64,000 nt of DNA from Teichococcus vastitatis (GCF_003604215.1 NZ_QXGS01000008.1:86714-150713); one strand, 5' to 3'. Positions 50,871 through 60,629 are shown, counted from the stretch's first letter. Translations and numbers: made by a program. Notes: generated from the letters alone by a model not told the origin.

Positions 50871-53800
50871 TCAGCCGAGCCGCGACAATTCCCGCACCGC
50901 CACGGTGGCGGCGGCCAGGTCAGGCCGTGCCGCCGCTTCCTGCACGATGCGCGCCACCGCCTCGGCTTCCGGCAAGCCGCTCCGCAGGCAGCGCGTGGCC
51001 AGCCGCCCCTGCGCCGCCGCCAGGTCGTCCAGCAGCGCGGCGCGGGCGCGCGTGGCAAAGGGACCGGAGGCCGGCGCGGCGGCGATGCACTGGCGCAGCA
51101 GCGGCAGGTGGAAGCGGTGGCCCACCTCGCCCCAGGCCTCGGCGGCCTGGGCGGGCGGCACGCCGGCCGCCTCCGCCAGCCGGACGATGGCCGGAACCGC
51201 CTGCAGCGCCGGGGCGGCGGCCACCAGCCGCGTCACGCTGTCCGGCAGGCCGCCGCCGGCACCCTCGGGGCCGGGCGGAAGGACGGCCAGCAGCGCCTCG
51301 GTGCCGGGGCGCAGCCGGGCCAGCGCCTCCTCCAGCGGCCGGTCCAGCTCGGGCGTGCCCAGCAGCTCGCGTGCCGTGGCGCCCAGCAGCTGACGGATCG
51401 TCAGCAGCGCGGCGTGCCGGGTGTCCGGCGCCGCGTCCCGTGCGGCATCGGCGGCCTCCGCGGCCTCCTCCAGCCGCAGCAGCCGGCTGGCCATGATGGC
51501 GGCGCGCGCCGCCTCGGCCGGGCCGGTGCCCGCCGCCAGTTCGGCCAGCCCGGCCGGGCCGAGGCGGTTGGCCACCTCGTTCGCCAGCGCGGTGGCCAGC
51601 AATTCGCGCCGCAGCCTGTGGCGGGCGATGAAGGGCGCGAAGTCGCGCTGCAGGGCGGTGGGAAAATAGCCCTGCAGCAGCGGCAGCAGCGCCGGATCGT
51701 CCGGCAGCCCGCTGTTCTCGATCGCGTCGGTCAGCCACAGCTTCGCCACCGGCAGCAGCGCCGCCAGCTCCGGCCGGGTCAGCGTCTGGCCGGCGGCGAT
51801 GCGGTCGGCCATGGCGGCGGCGTCCGGCAGGTTGGCCACGGCGCGGTCCAGCAGCCCGGCCTGTTCCAGCCGCACCATCAGCGCGGCCTGCGCGGGCAAG
51901 GCCGCGGCGCCGGCCTCGGCTTCCAGCGTGACGGCCAGGGATTGCTGGGCGTTGTCGCGCAGCACCAGCGCCGCCACCTCATCCGTCATGGCGGCCAGCA
52001 GGCCGTCGCGTTGCTGCCGGGTCAAGGCCCCGGCGGCCTCGGCATCGGCCAGCAGGATCTTGATGTTGACCTCGTGGTCGGAAGTTGAGACGCCGGCCGA
52101 ATTGTCCAGCGCGTCGGTGTTCAGCCGTACGCCCTGGCCACCCGCTCCCTGGCGCGCCGCCTCGATGCGGCCGGGCTGGGTCAGCGCCAGGTTGGCGCCC
52201 TCGCCGATGATGCGGGCGCCGACCTCGCGCCCGTCGATGCGGATGGCGTCGTTGGCGCGGTCGCCGGCCTCGGCCTGCGTTTCGGTGGAGGCTTTGATGT
52301 AGGTGCCGATGCCGCCGAAATAGAGCAGGTCCACCCGGGCACGCAGGATGGCCTGCATCACCGTGGCGGGGTCGGGCTTCTCGGCCTCGATGCCGAGCAG
52401 GGCGCGCGCCTGGTCCGACAAGGGCACGGTGCGGGCATTGCGCGGATACACACCGCCGCCCGCGCTGATCCTGGCCGCGTCGTAATCGGCCCAGGAGGAA
52501 CGCGGCAGGGCGAACAGCCTGGCGCGTTCGGCGAAGCTCGCCGCCGGATCGGGATCGGGGTCGATGAAGATGTGGCGGTGGTCAAAGGCGGCCAGCAGCC
52601 GCGTCTGCCGCGACACCAGCAGACCATTGCCGAACACGTCGCCCGACATGTCGCCGACGCCCACCATGGAGAAGGGGGTGGACTGGATGTCGTGGCCCTG
52701 TTCGGCGAAGTGGCGGGCGATCATCACCCAGGCCCCCTTGGCGGTGATGCCCATCGCCTTGTGGTCATAACCCTGCGACCCGCCAGAGGCGAAGGCGTCG
52801 TCCAGCCAGAAACCGTATTCCTGCGCCAGGCCGTTGGCGATGTCGCTGAAGGTCGCGGTGCCCTTGTCGGCGGCGGCGACGATGTAGGGGTCGTCGCCAT
52901 CGCGGCGCACCACCCGCTCGGGCGGCACCACGGCGCCTTCCCGGAGGTTGTCCGTCACGTCCAGCATGGCGCGGATCAGCGTCTTGTAGGCGGCGATGCC
53001 GGTGGCGGTGAAGGCTTCCCGGTCGGAGGCGGGGGGGACATGGCCTTTCAGCACGAAGCCGCCCTTGGCCCCGGTGGGCACGATCACGACGTTCTTGAGC
53101 CGCTGCGCCTTCATCAGCCCCAGGATCTCGGTGCGGAAATCCTCCCGCCGGTCGCTCCAGCGGATGCCGCCGCGCGCCACCGGGCCGGCGCGCAGGTGGC
53201 AGCCCTCCATGTGCGCGGCATGCACGAAGATTTCGCGCCAGGGACGCGGCAAGGGCATCGGGCCGGCCGCGGCGCTGTCGATCTTCAGCGCCAGATAGGG
53301 CTTATTCTGGAAGAAATTGGTGCGCAGCACGGCGTCCAGGGCGGTGCGCAGCCGGGCCAGGATGCGGTCGGTGTCGGGGTCCTCGATCCCCTCCATCAAC
53401 GCGGCCCATTCGGCGTCCAGCCGGGGCTCCTCGGCGGCGGTGGTGCGATCCGGGTCGAAGCGGGCATTGAACAGGTCCACCAGCAGCCGGGCGGCGCGCG
53501 GCTCGGCGTTCAGCGCCGCTTCCACCGAGGGCTGCGCGAAAGCGAAGCCCAGCTGCTTCACCCAGCGGAACAGGGCACGCAGCAGCCACGCCTCGCGCCA
53601 GAACAATCCGGCGCGCGGCACCAGGCGGTTGAAGCCGTCCACCTCGACCCGGCCCGATTGCAGCGCCTCCAGGGCTTCCAGCAGGGCGGGAAAACGGGTC
53701 TCGGGCAGGGTGGTGCCGGCTTCCAGGCTGAACACGTGCAGCACCGCCACCGCCTGCTCGCCCTGCCGCAGGTGATAGGGCTGCTCCTCGATGGCCCGCA

Positions 53801-55547
53801 GGTCGAGGCTCTCGAACAGCGGCAGCGCGTCGGCCAGCGGCAGCGGCCCCGCCGGATGCACCAGCCGCAGCGACAGGGTGCGTTCCGCCATGCCCGGCGC
53901 GCGCTCGATCCGGGCGATGGGGCGGCCGGCCTGCAGCGCGGCCTCGACCATCGACAGATCGGCCACGGCGGTGCCGGGCGCGGTGCTGTCGGTGTAGGCA
54001 TCGGGGAAGGCATCGGCCCAGCGCGCCAGGATGGCCGCGGACCGGGCCTCGCCATGCTCGGCGGTCAGCGCCTCGCCCAGCCGGTCGGTGAAGGAGCGGG
54101 CGGCCTGCGCCACCGCCGCCTCCATCGCGGTGTCGTCCACCGCCGGCACCGCGCCCGGTGCGGTGCCGATGATGTAGTGGACACGCGCCAGCGGCGTGTC
54201 CCCCAGCGCGATGTGGAAGGCGGAAAGCCGGCCATCGAAGGCGCGGGCCAGCATGGCGCCGACCCTTTCGCGCAGGCGGGTGTCGAAGGTGTCGCGCGGC
54301 AGCCAGGCGATGGCCGAAACAAAGCGCTCGAACGGGTCGCGCCGCAGGTACAGCGCCGGGCGCGGCCGGATGCCGAGGTCGAGCGCCCGCCGCGCCCCGT
54401 CCAGGATCGCCTCGTCCCCCGCCTGGAACAGTTCGTCGCGCGGCCAGGTGTCGAGGATGTTGCGCAGCGCGCGGCCGTCATGGCTGTCCGAAGCGACGCC
54501 GGCGAGGCCCAGGATGCGCTCCACCTTGGCGCCGAGCCAGGGAATGGAGCGCGGATTGCGGTTATAGGCGGTGGCGGCGAACAGGCCGAGAAACAGCCGC
54601 ACCCCGGCCGGCTGCCCGTCTGGGCCGAAAACCCGGGTGGCCACCACGTCGGCATGCTGCGGCCGGTGCACGCGGGCGCGCAGATTGGCCTTGGCGATCC
54701 CCACCACCGGCCCGTCGCGCAGCGAGGCGCGGATCGCCGGCGGCACGGCGGACAGGTCGCGCAGCGCGTCGAACACGGCCACGCTGTTGTCCCGCAGCAG
54801 GCCCAGATTGCCCCCCGCGCTGTCCGGGGCGCCGTTCTCGCCGAAGCGGATCAGCCGGTGGCCGAGAAACACGAAATTCTCTTCCGCCAGCCATCGCAGG
54901 AAGTCGCGGCCATCGCCGGGGCCGATCTCGGCCTGCGCCGCCTGCAGCTGTTCCAGCACGGCGGGGAAATCCTGCACCGCCAGCCGCACCTCGGCGATGG
55001 CGCGGCGAATCGCCGCCTCGGTGGCTTCCCAATCGGCCGCCGGGGCGGCGCCGCTGCCCAGCAGGCGGGTGGTGACCGGCGCGATCTCCACGTGCATCAG
55101 GCTTTCCGGCGCGCCCTCGGCGCCGTCCGCGAAGTCCAGCAACCGTCCTTCGCCGTCGCGCCGCACCCGCATCACCGGATGCAGCAGCCGCCGGGCGGTG
55201 CGCCCCGAAAGGGTCAGCGCCGCCAGCACGCTGTCCACCAGGAACGGCATGTCGCGGGTGGCGATCTCGGCCAGCGCCACGGCGCCGCGGCCGGGACCCG
55301 GCGGGCGCAGCCGCACCTTCGCCCCGTCCGGCGGCAGCTGCTGCGCGAAGGTGAACAGGCTGGCGGCGGCGGCGGCCAGGCGCTCCGGCGGCTCGGCGGC
55401 CAGCTCGGCGGTGGGCAGTCCTTCCGCCATGCGGAGCAGCAGCGTGCCGGCGGCGGCGGGCAGGGAAGGCGCCTGCCGGTGCAGCGCCTCGGTGGCGGCG
55501 CGCAGCAATTCGGCGCGCGCCCCGCCCTTGTCCAGTCCGTCCGGCAT
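50871..55547 (-). CDS. gdhB: NAD-specific glutamate dehydrogenase, large (GDH-180-like) type
   Basis: 1558 residues from ATG 55547, which has GGAGGA seven bases upstream; an ATG 15 bases further up lacks such a site. The long N-terminal half is the regulatory region typical of this class. The catalytic domain is recognisable in the middle (RGGIRWSDRREDFRTEI, PTGAKGGFVLK, ADKGTATFSDIANGL, GSQGYDHKAMGITAKGAW). The enzyme deaminates glutamate to 2-oxoglutarate with NAD, mainly for amino-acid catabolism. Length is slightly below the usual 1600. It is a single-gene unit. Confidence 0.95.
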   Translation of the reverse strand: MPDGLDKGGARAELLRAATEALHRQAPSLPAAAGTLLLRMAEGLPTAELAAEPPERLAAAAASLFTFAQQLPPDGAKVRLRPPGPGRGAVALAEIATRDMPFLVDSVLAALTLSGRTARRLLHPVMRVRRDGEGRLLDFADGAEGAPESLMHVEIAPVTTRLLGSGAAPAADWEATEAAIRRAIAEVRLAVQDFPAVLEQLQAAQAEIGPGDGRDFLRWLAEENFVFLGHRLIRFGENGAPDSAGGNLGLLRDNSVAVFDALRDLSAVPPAIRASLRDGPVVGIAKANLRARVHRPQHADVVATRVFGPDGQPAGVRLFLGLFAATAYNRNPRSIPWLGAKVERILGLAGVASDSHDGRALRNILDTWPRDELFQAGDEAILDGARRALDLGIRPRPALYLRRDPFERFVSAIAWLPRDTFDTRLRERVGAMLARAFDGRLSAFHIALGDTPLARVHYIIGTAPGAVPAVDDTAMEAAVAQAARSFTDRLGEALTAEHGEARSAAILARWADAFPDAYTDSTAPGTAVADLSMVEAALQAGRPIARIERAPGMAERTLSLRLVHPAGPLPLADALPLFESLDLRAIEEQPYHLRQGEQAVAVLHVFSLEAGTTLPETRFPALLEALEALQSGRVEVDGFNRLVPRAGLFWREAWLLRALFRWVKQLGFAFAQPSVEAALNAEPRAARLLVDLFNARFDPDRTTAAEEPRLDAEWAALMEGIEDPDTDRILARLRTALDAVLRTNFFQNKPYLALKIDSAAAGPMPLPRPWREIFVHAAHMEGCHLRAGPVARGGIRWSDRREDFRTEILGLMKAQRLKNVVIVPTGAKGGFVLKGHVPPASDREAFTATGIAAYKTLIRAMLDVTDNLREGAVVPPERVVRRDGDDPYIVAAADKGTATFSDIANGLAQEYGFWLDDAFASGGSQGYDHKAMGITAKGAWVMIARHFAEQGHDIQSTPFSMVGVGDMSGDVFGNGLLVSRQTRLLAAFDHRHIFIDPDPDPAASFAERARLFALPRSSWADYDAARISAGGGVYPRNARTVPLSDQARALLGIEAEKPDPATVMQAILRARVDLLYFGGIGTYIKASTETQAEAGDRANDAIRIDGREVGARIIGEGANLALTQPGRIEAARQGAGGQGVRLNTDALDNSAGVSTSDHEVNIKILLADAEAAGALTRQQRDGLLAAMTDEVAALVLRDNAQQSLAVTLEAEAGAAALPAQAALMVRLEQAGLLDRAVANLPDAAAMADRIAAGQTLTRPELAALLPVAKLWLTDAIENSGLPDDPALLPLLQGYFPTALQRDFAPFIARHRLRRELLATALANEVANRLGPAGLAELAAGTGPAEAARAAIMASRLLRLEEAAEAADAARDAAPDTRHAALLTIRQLLGATARELLGTPELDRPLEEALARLRPGTEALLAVLPPGPEGAGGGLPDSVTRLVAAAPALQAVPAIVRLAEAAGVPPAQAAEAWGEVGHRFHLPLLRQCIAAAPASGPFATRARAALLDDLAAAQGRLATRCLRSGLPEAEAVARIVQEAAARPDLAAATVAVRELSRLG

Positions 55548-55714
55548 GCCGGGTTCCTCCATGCTTCAGCGTCACGGAGGATCGCCCCGGTCAGGCCGCG
55601 CTTCAAGCCATGCCGTGCCGAAACCTTCGGCAATCTGCATAAGAAGCCGGCGGCCGGCGAATCGCGCGAGGGGCGTGTCAAAGCGGCCGGGACAAGGCTA
55701 TCCTCCGTTTCGCC

Positions 55715-56941
55715 ATGACCCTGACGCTCGCAGACCTCCTCGCCCCGATCACGCCCGAGCAGTTCTTCGCCGAGTATTACGACCGGCAGCCGCTGCACGT
55801 GTCCGGCGGTGCCGCCAAATTCGCCTCCGTGCTGAGCTGGCGCGGCATCAACCGGCTGCTCGACCAGACTCATATCTGGTCCTCGCAGTCGTTGAAGCTG
55901 GTGATGGACGGCACGCCGATCCCGCCGGAACAGTTCTGCAACCGCGCCACCAGCCGCGATGGCGGGGCGGTGCAGCAGCCGGACGCGGCGCGGGTGGCGC
56001 ATTGGGTGAAACAGGGCGCCTCGATCGTCATGAACGACGTGGATAGCCTGACCCCGGGCCTCGCCGCCGTGTCGGACGCGCTGGAAGGCGCCGGGCTCGG
56101 CAAGGCGCAGGCCAACGTCTACATCTCCTGGCAAAGCCACAAGGCGTTTCCCACCCATTTCGACACCCATGATGTCTGGGCCGTGCAGGTGGAAGGGGAG
56201 AAGACCTGGAACATCTGGGAAGGGCGCGCCGAATGGCCGATCGCCCACCCGGTGTTCAACTTCCCCAAGGAGCATCACGAGCGCGCCCGCGGCAAGCTGC
56301 GCGGCGCGGTGACGCTGAAGGCCGGCGACCTGCTCTATCTGCCGCGCGGCTGGTACCATGATGCCCTCGCCGAGGCGCCCTCCTCGGTTCACATCGCCTA
56401 TGGCGTGCACGCGCCGCTGGGCATGGACCTGGTGAACATCTTGCTGGAGCGGGTGCTCTATGATGCCGAGTTCCGCAAGCCGCTGCCGCGCCAGGACGGC
56501 TCGGCGGCCGCCAAATTCGCCCTGACCAGCCGCGCCGGCCAGCTGGGCCAGCGCCTGGCCGAACTGACCCGCGACCCCAAGGTGATGGAGGTGCTGGGCA
56601 AGTTCGTCGCCGATTACCGCTTCCGCCGCGGCGGCAACGACCTGCTGGCGGCGCGTGGCATCGCCGCCCCGGCGGCCCCCGGCGGTGCCGGCGCGGGCGA
56701 GGACAGCCCGGCCTTCCGTGTGGTGGCGCCCGGCGCCAAGGCGGTGCGGCGCGGTGCCGAATGGGTGGTCAAGGCGCCGGGCGGCCCTGTGCCGCTGCAG
56801 CCGGCCGAGGCGGAAGCGGCCAATTGGCTGCTGTCACGCCCCGACGGCACCGAGGGGGAATTGCGCGCCGCCCATCCGGCGGTGGATGCCGGGGCCTTGC
56901 TGAAGCGCCTGGCCGAAGCGGGGATGCTGGCACCGACATGA
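55715..56941 (+). CDS. JmjC/cupin oxygenase, ribosomal-oxygenase (ROXA/YcfD)-like
   Basis: 408 residues. The cupin core has iron ligands in THFDTHDVWAVQ (HxD) and a distal His in LPRGWYHDA, the pattern of 2-oxoglutarate oxygenases of the ROX/YcfD group. C-terminal helical and winged-helix-like parts are present. Known members hydroxylate ribosomal proteins; the substrate here is not shown. The gene is divergent from gdhB. Its stop overlaps the ATGATG start of the next gene. Confidence 0.85.
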   Translation: MTLTLADLLAPITPEQFFAEYYDRQPLHVSGGAAKFASVLSWRGINRLLDQTHIWSSQSLKLVMDGTPIPPEQFCNRATSRDGGAVQQPDAARVAHWVKQGASIVMNDVDSLTPGLAAVSDALEGAGLGKAQANVYISWQSHKAFPTHFDTHDVWAVQVEGEKTWNIWEGRAEWPIAHPVFNFPKEHHERARGKLRGAVTLKAGDLLYLPRGWYHDALAEAPSSVHIAYGVHAPLGMDLVNILLERVLYDAEFRKPLPRQDGSAAAKFALTSRAGQLGQRLAELTRDPKVMEVLGKFVADYRFRRGGNDLLAARGIAAPAAPGGAGAGEDSPAFRVVAPGAKAVRRGAEWVVKAPGGPVPLQPAEAEAANWLLSRPDGTEGELRAAHPAVDAGALLKRLAEAGMLAPT

Positions 56942-57378
56942 TGCATGCCGCGATCCCGGCGCTGGCCGGGCTGCTCCTGATCGGCCTCGGGGCCGGAGCC
57001 CTGGCGCAGCCGCGCGCCTTCAACTGCATCGGGGCCGAGCGGCTGGAGGACGACGTGTTCGAGGTCGCCTTTCCGCCGCGCAGCGCCCGCCCGCCGGAGG
57101 CCGCGCGAACCCCGGTGGCCGCCGCCGCCGCCCTGGCGAAGGAAGCGCCGGAACGGAATGTCTGCGTGCTTGGCCACGCGGTGCGGGAAGGTGGCCAAAC
57201 CACCAGCACCGAGCTGGCCGCCCGCCGCGCGCGCGAGGTGTCGGAGATGCTGTCGGTGCAGCACGGCATCGAGCGCGACCGCATCCGCGCCGAGGCGCGC
57301 AACCCGGGCTTCAGCCGCTCCACCGAGAATCGCGAGGCGCGCAGCGTCACCATCGTGGTGCTGCCCGCAACGCCCTAG
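56938..57378 (+). CDS. Exported OmpA-like domain protein, small
   Basis: 146 residues from the first ATG of ATGATG at 56938. The signal peptide covers about the first 23 residues (LLLIGLGAGALAQ). The C-terminal half has an OmpA-like pattern (TELAARRAREVSEML, then IERDRIRAEARNPGF and NREARSVTIVVLP), which usually binds peptidoglycan. Two cysteines (FNCIGAE, RNVCVLG) might form a disulfide. It is shorter than typical OmpA-like proteins. Overlap with the oxygenase gene suggests co-translation. Confidence 0.75.
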   Translation: MMHAAIPALAGLLLIGLGAGALAQPRAFNCIGAERLEDDVFEVAFPPRSARPPEAARTPVAAAAALAKEAPERNVCVLGHAVREGGQTTSTELAARRAREVSEMLSVQHGIERDRIRAEARNPGFSRSTENREARSVTIVVLPATP

Positions 57379-57868
57379 GGGTATCCCGGCATAAGGCCGG
57401 CACAAGGAAAGCACCCGGTCGGGCGGGGTCCTGGAGATCCTGCGTGCGGTGACGGAAGAACCCCATGGCGCGTCCCGCCGCCTGCCCCGGCATCCCGGCC
57501 AGGTTATAGGCGTCGTAGCGGCAGGGCATCGCGCAGCAGCCGGCAGACCGCGCGCCGCCCGGTGGCCACGGGCACCCTGCTGCTCCGCCAGGGACCGCAT
57601 GGTCTCGGCCCCGGTGTTCTCGCTGCTGACGAAGCACACCACCATTATTGCAATCGAAATGGCCGCCGCGCACCGCGCGTTCGGGCGGCCCGTGCAGGAT
57701 GCGGATGGTGCCGAGCGGCGTGGCAGGCATGCGGGCTCCGGATACGCTCCGCCGCGGCATCGTGGGCGCGGGCCGGGCCGTGGCAGTGGCTTTCGACCCT
57801 GGCCGGATGCGCCGTCGCCTTCCATGCTGTCCCGGGGCGCGCCGCGCCCGCCAGTCCGGAGGAAGCCC
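57379..57868. other. 490-base region without a convincing gene
   Basis: Between the OmpA-like gene and ppk2. Open frames exist on both strands, but none has an SD site plus a recognisable family. The part near 57640-57660 is locally AT-rich (TTATTGCAATCGAAAT). A small GCCGGC-type repeat near 57390 may be a weak terminator. It could hold the ppk2 promoter or the remains of a decayed gene. Confidence 0.5.
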
Positions 57869-58759
57869 ATGCCGCGCCAGCACGTCCGCGCCCTGCTCGC
57901 CCGATGCCGCATCACCGACGGGGCGGGATTCCGCCTCGCCGATCATTCCACGGGAGGAGGGGATTCGGAGCTTCGCAAGGCGAATGCGCCGGCCCTGCTG
58001 CAGGAAGGCGTCGAGGTGCTGGCGGGGCTGCAGGACCGCATGGCGGCGCAGGACCGGCACGCGGTGCTGGCGATCTTCCAGGCCATGGATGCCGCCGGCA
58101 AGGATGGCGCCATCAAGCACGCCTTCACCGGGCTGAACCCGCAGGGCTGCCTGGTGTATTCCTTCAAGGCGCCGGGCCGCGAGGATCTCGACCGCGATTT
58201 CCTGCGCCGCCATGTTCGGCAGCTTCCGGCACGGGGCCAGATCGGCATCCACAACCGCTCCTGGTACGAGGAGGTGCTGGTGGCGCGCGTGCATCCGGCC
58301 ATCCTGGCGCGGCAGAACCTGCCGCCGGAGGTGATCAGCGACCGCATCTGGGATGAGCGGCTGGAGGACATCGCCGCCTTTGAGCGGTATCTCGGCCGCC
58401 AGGGCTTCGTGGTGTTGAAATTCTTCCTGCATCTCGGCCGGGACGAGCAGCGCAAGCGGCTGCTGGCGCGCATCGAGGAGCCGGAGAAGAACTGGAAGCT
58501 GGAGGCCAGCGACGTCGCCGAGCGCCGCTACTGGGATGATTACCAGGCCGCCTACGAGGCGGCGATCCGCGCCACCGCCAGCCCGGCGGCGCCCTGGTTC
58601 GTGATCCCGGCAGACCGGAAATGGCTGACCCGGCTGCTGGTGGTGGAAGCGATGATCGAGGCGCTGGAAGCGATCGACCCGCGCTATCCCGAGCTGGACG
58701 AGGCGGGGCGGGAACAGTTGCGCGCTGCCGCCCAGGCCCTGCAACGCAAGGACGCCTGA
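57869..58759 (+). CDS. ppk2: Polyphosphate kinase 2, class III-like
   Basis: 296 residues from ATG 57869, with GGAGGAAG just upstream; the frame is open further but not conserved. Walker A-like AMDAAGKDGAIKH at about 72-84 follows the class III pattern, with NPQGCLVYSFKAP next. The lid and Walker B regions IHNRSWYEEVLVARVHP and KFFLHLGRDEQRKRLLAR are also present. Class III PPK2 enzymes phosphorylate AMP and ADP, and other nucleotides, with polyphosphate. A hairpin follows the stop. Confidence 0.93.
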   Translation: MPRQHVRALLARCRITDGAGFRLADHSTGGGDSELRKANAPALLQEGVEVLAGLQDRMAAQDRHAVLAIFQAMDAAGKDGAIKHAFTGLNPQGCLVYSFKAPGREDLDRDFLRRHVRQLPARGQIGIHNRSWYEEVLVARVHPAILARQNLPPEVISDRIWDERLEDIAAFERYLGRQGFVVLKFFLHLGRDEQRKRLLARIEEPEKNWKLEASDVAERRYWDDYQAAYEAAIRATASPAAPWFVIPADRKWLTRLLVVEAMIEALEAIDPRYPELDEAGREQLRAAAQALQRKDA

Positions 58760-58767
58760 CGCGCGAA

Positions 58768-58796
58768 GGGCGCGGCACCTGATGGATGCCGCGCCC
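58768..58796. terminator. Bidirectional hairpin between ppk2 and the CsbD/DUF883 gene
   Basis: Perfect 10-bp arms GGGCGCGGCA and TGCCGCGCCC with a nine-base loop, between two convergent genes. There is no T-run on either side. Confidence 0.65.
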
Positions 58797-58819
58797 GGTT
58801 CAGCGGAAAGCCGGGCGCC

Positions 58820-59125
58820 TCAGCGGCGGGCGGTCAGCAGCCCCAGCACGTAGCCGATGGCACCGACGATCAGCAGCGACGTCACCGGCTGCTGCTCGAC
58901 CTGCCGCACCACCCGCTCACCGGCATGGCTGGCATAATCGCGGGCCCGCTCACCGGCCTGGTGGGCGTAGTCGCGGGCGTCGCCGTAAGCGTGCTGGGCG
59001 CGGCCCGCAGCCTGGCGGGCCATGCCGCGAACCTTGCTGTCCTTGTCATCGGCGAGGTTGCCGTAGCCTTCCTGCGCCTGGCCAACGACGTCCTCCAGCG
59101 TGCCTTCAACGTGGTCCTTGTTCAT
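58820..59125 (-). CDS. CsbD-like plus DUF883/ElaB-type membrane-tail protein
   Basis: 101 residues from ATG 59125, with AAAGGAG about ten bases upstream. Residues 1-40 (MNKDHVEGTLEDVVGQAQEG) resemble CsbD. The middle is an amphipathic alanine-rich helix with repeated YAHQAGERARDYASHAGER. The end is a membrane helix (SLLIVGAIGYVLGLLTARR) as in DUF883/ElaB proteins that associate with ribosomes or membranes in stationary phase. A second CsbD-like gene lies at 60236. A stress role is likely from the families but unproven. Confidence 0.85.
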   Translation of the reverse strand: MNKDHVEGTLEDVVGQAQEGYGNLADDKDSKVRGMARQAAGRAQHAYGDARDYAHQAGERARDYASHAGERVVRQVEQQPVTSLLIVGAIGYVLGLLTARR

Positions 59126-59153
59126 GAGCGCGGGCTCCTTTCGAGAGGTCGGG

Positions 59154-60110
59154 TTAGCGAAACCGCGCGGCGCCGGCACCGGCCGGAACAGCGCGGGTGC
59201 CGAGGCGGGCGGCCATGGCCGACACGATGGCGCCCAGCAGCAGCAGCGCGAAGGTCCAGTAGGCGGCGGCGGCGGCGGCGGTGGCGGCGCTGTCGGCCGC
59301 CTGGCGGGCCTGCTCCTCGGCCTGCTGCAGGCGCTGCTGCGTTTCCTGCTCCACCTGCTGGATGCGGCCGCGCGCCTCATCCTGGCTGATGCCGGCCTCG
59401 GCCGCGATCAGCGCCGTGAGGCGGTCATTGTCGCCCTGCGACAGCTCGCCGTCGCTGATGCGTCGCGCGGCGATCTGGCCGATCTCGGCGCGGCGCTGGT
59501 CGCTGTTCATCTGCGCCGGATCGCCGCTCGGCGCCACCAAGGCGTTCTGCACGCGGTCAGCGGCCGCCTGCGCGGTGGATTGCAGGGAGTCGTTGCTGGT
59601 GCGGTCGGACACTTCGCCTCCGGCGGCGCTGGCCAGGCTGCCGATCCCGCTCGCGGCGCTGCCGAACACGCCCGACACGGCCGAGCCGGCGGTGCTCAGC
59701 GCGCTGCCCGCCAGGCTGCCGAGCAGCATGCCGGCCAGAATGGTGGCGGTGGCCCACATCGCCAAGCCATGCAGCAGGCCATCCGTGCGGTCGCCCGTTC
59801 CGGACAGCCGGGCCGCGGCATAGGCGCCGAGCGCCAGCCCGACCAGGTGCGACACAACCATCCACACGCCGCCACCCACACCGAGCGTCGTGGCGTCGGG
59901 CGTGTCGCGGGCCGCGGCATCCACCAGGTTGGCGCCGATCGCCACGCCCAGGATGTTCAACGCGGCGCCGACCACAACGGCGATCGCCGTGCCGGCCAGA
60001 ATCGCGCCCCAGGAAATGCGCGAATGGCGCACCAGCCCGGCGGGTGCGCGCAGGGCGGCATCATCGTAGGAGGTGGTCGGGTGGTTCCCCGGATGGGCGG
60101 CTGTGCTCAT
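59154..60110 (-). CDS. Multi-helix membrane protein, unknown function
   Basis: 318 residues from ATG 60110. Membrane helices are at about 45-68, 88-112 and 122-146, with one near the C-terminus (ALLLLGAIVSAMAAR). Between them lie a glycine/serine/alanine-rich segment and a glutamine-rich coiled coil (QVEQETQQRLQQAEEQARQA). Similar proteins in Acetobacteraceae and Methylobacterium are sometimes annotated as PhnA-like, without functional support. It lies between two CsbD-type genes on the same strand. Confidence 0.78.
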   Translation of the reverse strand: MSTAAHPGNHPTTSYDDAALRAPAGLVRHSRISWGAILAGTAIAVVVGAALNILGVAIGANLVDAAARDTPDATTLGVGGGVWMVVSHLVGLALGAYAAARLSGTGDRTDGLLHGLAMWATATILAGMLLGSLAGSALSTAGSAVSGVFGSAASGIGSLASAAGGEVSDRTSNDSLQSTAQAAADRVQNALVAPSGDPAQMNSDQRRAEIGQIAARRISDGELSQGDNDRLTALIAAEAGISQDEARGRIQQVEQETQQRLQQAEEQARQAADSAATAAAAAAYWTFALLLLGAIVSAMAARLGTRAVPAGAGAARFR

Positions 60111-60235
60111 TTTGAACCTTGCGTCCGATGGCCCCGCCACGGTGCCGGGGCCGGTTCCTGGAGTTGGAGCCGGGCCACACCCGTGACCCGGCTGCCCATC
60201 TGGCCCGGAAGTGGCGGCCTTTCGGCCGACCGGCC

Positions 60236-60418
60236 TCAGTGGCCGGTGGCGTCGCGCACCTTGTCCTTGGCGCCGCCGATCGAGTTCTGCACCTTGCCCT
60301 CGGTCTTGTCGGCCTTGCCGTCCGCCTGGGTGGCGGTGTCGCCGGTCACCTTGCCGACGGCATCCTTGACGGCGCCCTTGGCCTGCTTGGCGGCACCCTC
60401 AATACGATCCTTGTCCAT
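60236..60418 (-). CDS. CsbD-family stress protein
   Basis: 60 residues, starting MDKDRIEGAAKQAKGAVKDA, the standard CsbD pattern with lysine/glycine/alanine repeats. The AGGAGA SD site is eight bases upstream of ATG 60418. CsbD proteins accumulate under general stress in many bacteria; their biochemical role is unknown. It is the first gene of a minus-strand trio of small stress-type genes. Confidence 0.92.
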   Translation of the reverse strand: MDKDRIEGAAKQAKGAVKDAVGKVTGDTATQADGKADKTEGKVQNSIGGAKDKVRDATGH

Positions 60419-60629
60419 CTGGCTTCTCCTGCATGAAGCGCATCGTGGCGGAATGCCACGCCGCTGCCGCTCTGCGACGGCTGTACGGAATAGAACGGAC
60501 CAAAACGGCAAGGGTTGCGGCAGCCTCCGCGGCCAGATCCGGCCCGCGGGTGCAGGAATTCAGATGCTTACTGCCCCCGGGGCGCCGGGTCGGGCGGCCC
60601 CTGGAGGCGATGTCACCCGGCGGACAGCT

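Noticed and set aside
52572-55718. 1048-codon plus-strand frame opposite gdhB
   Set aside because: Antisense to the conserved glutamate dehydrogenase domains; low-complexity composition and no family features.
57449-57868. N-terminal extension of ppk2
   Set aside because: Arginine/proline-rich sequence unlike PPK2; the ATG at 57869 has a strong SD site and matches family length.
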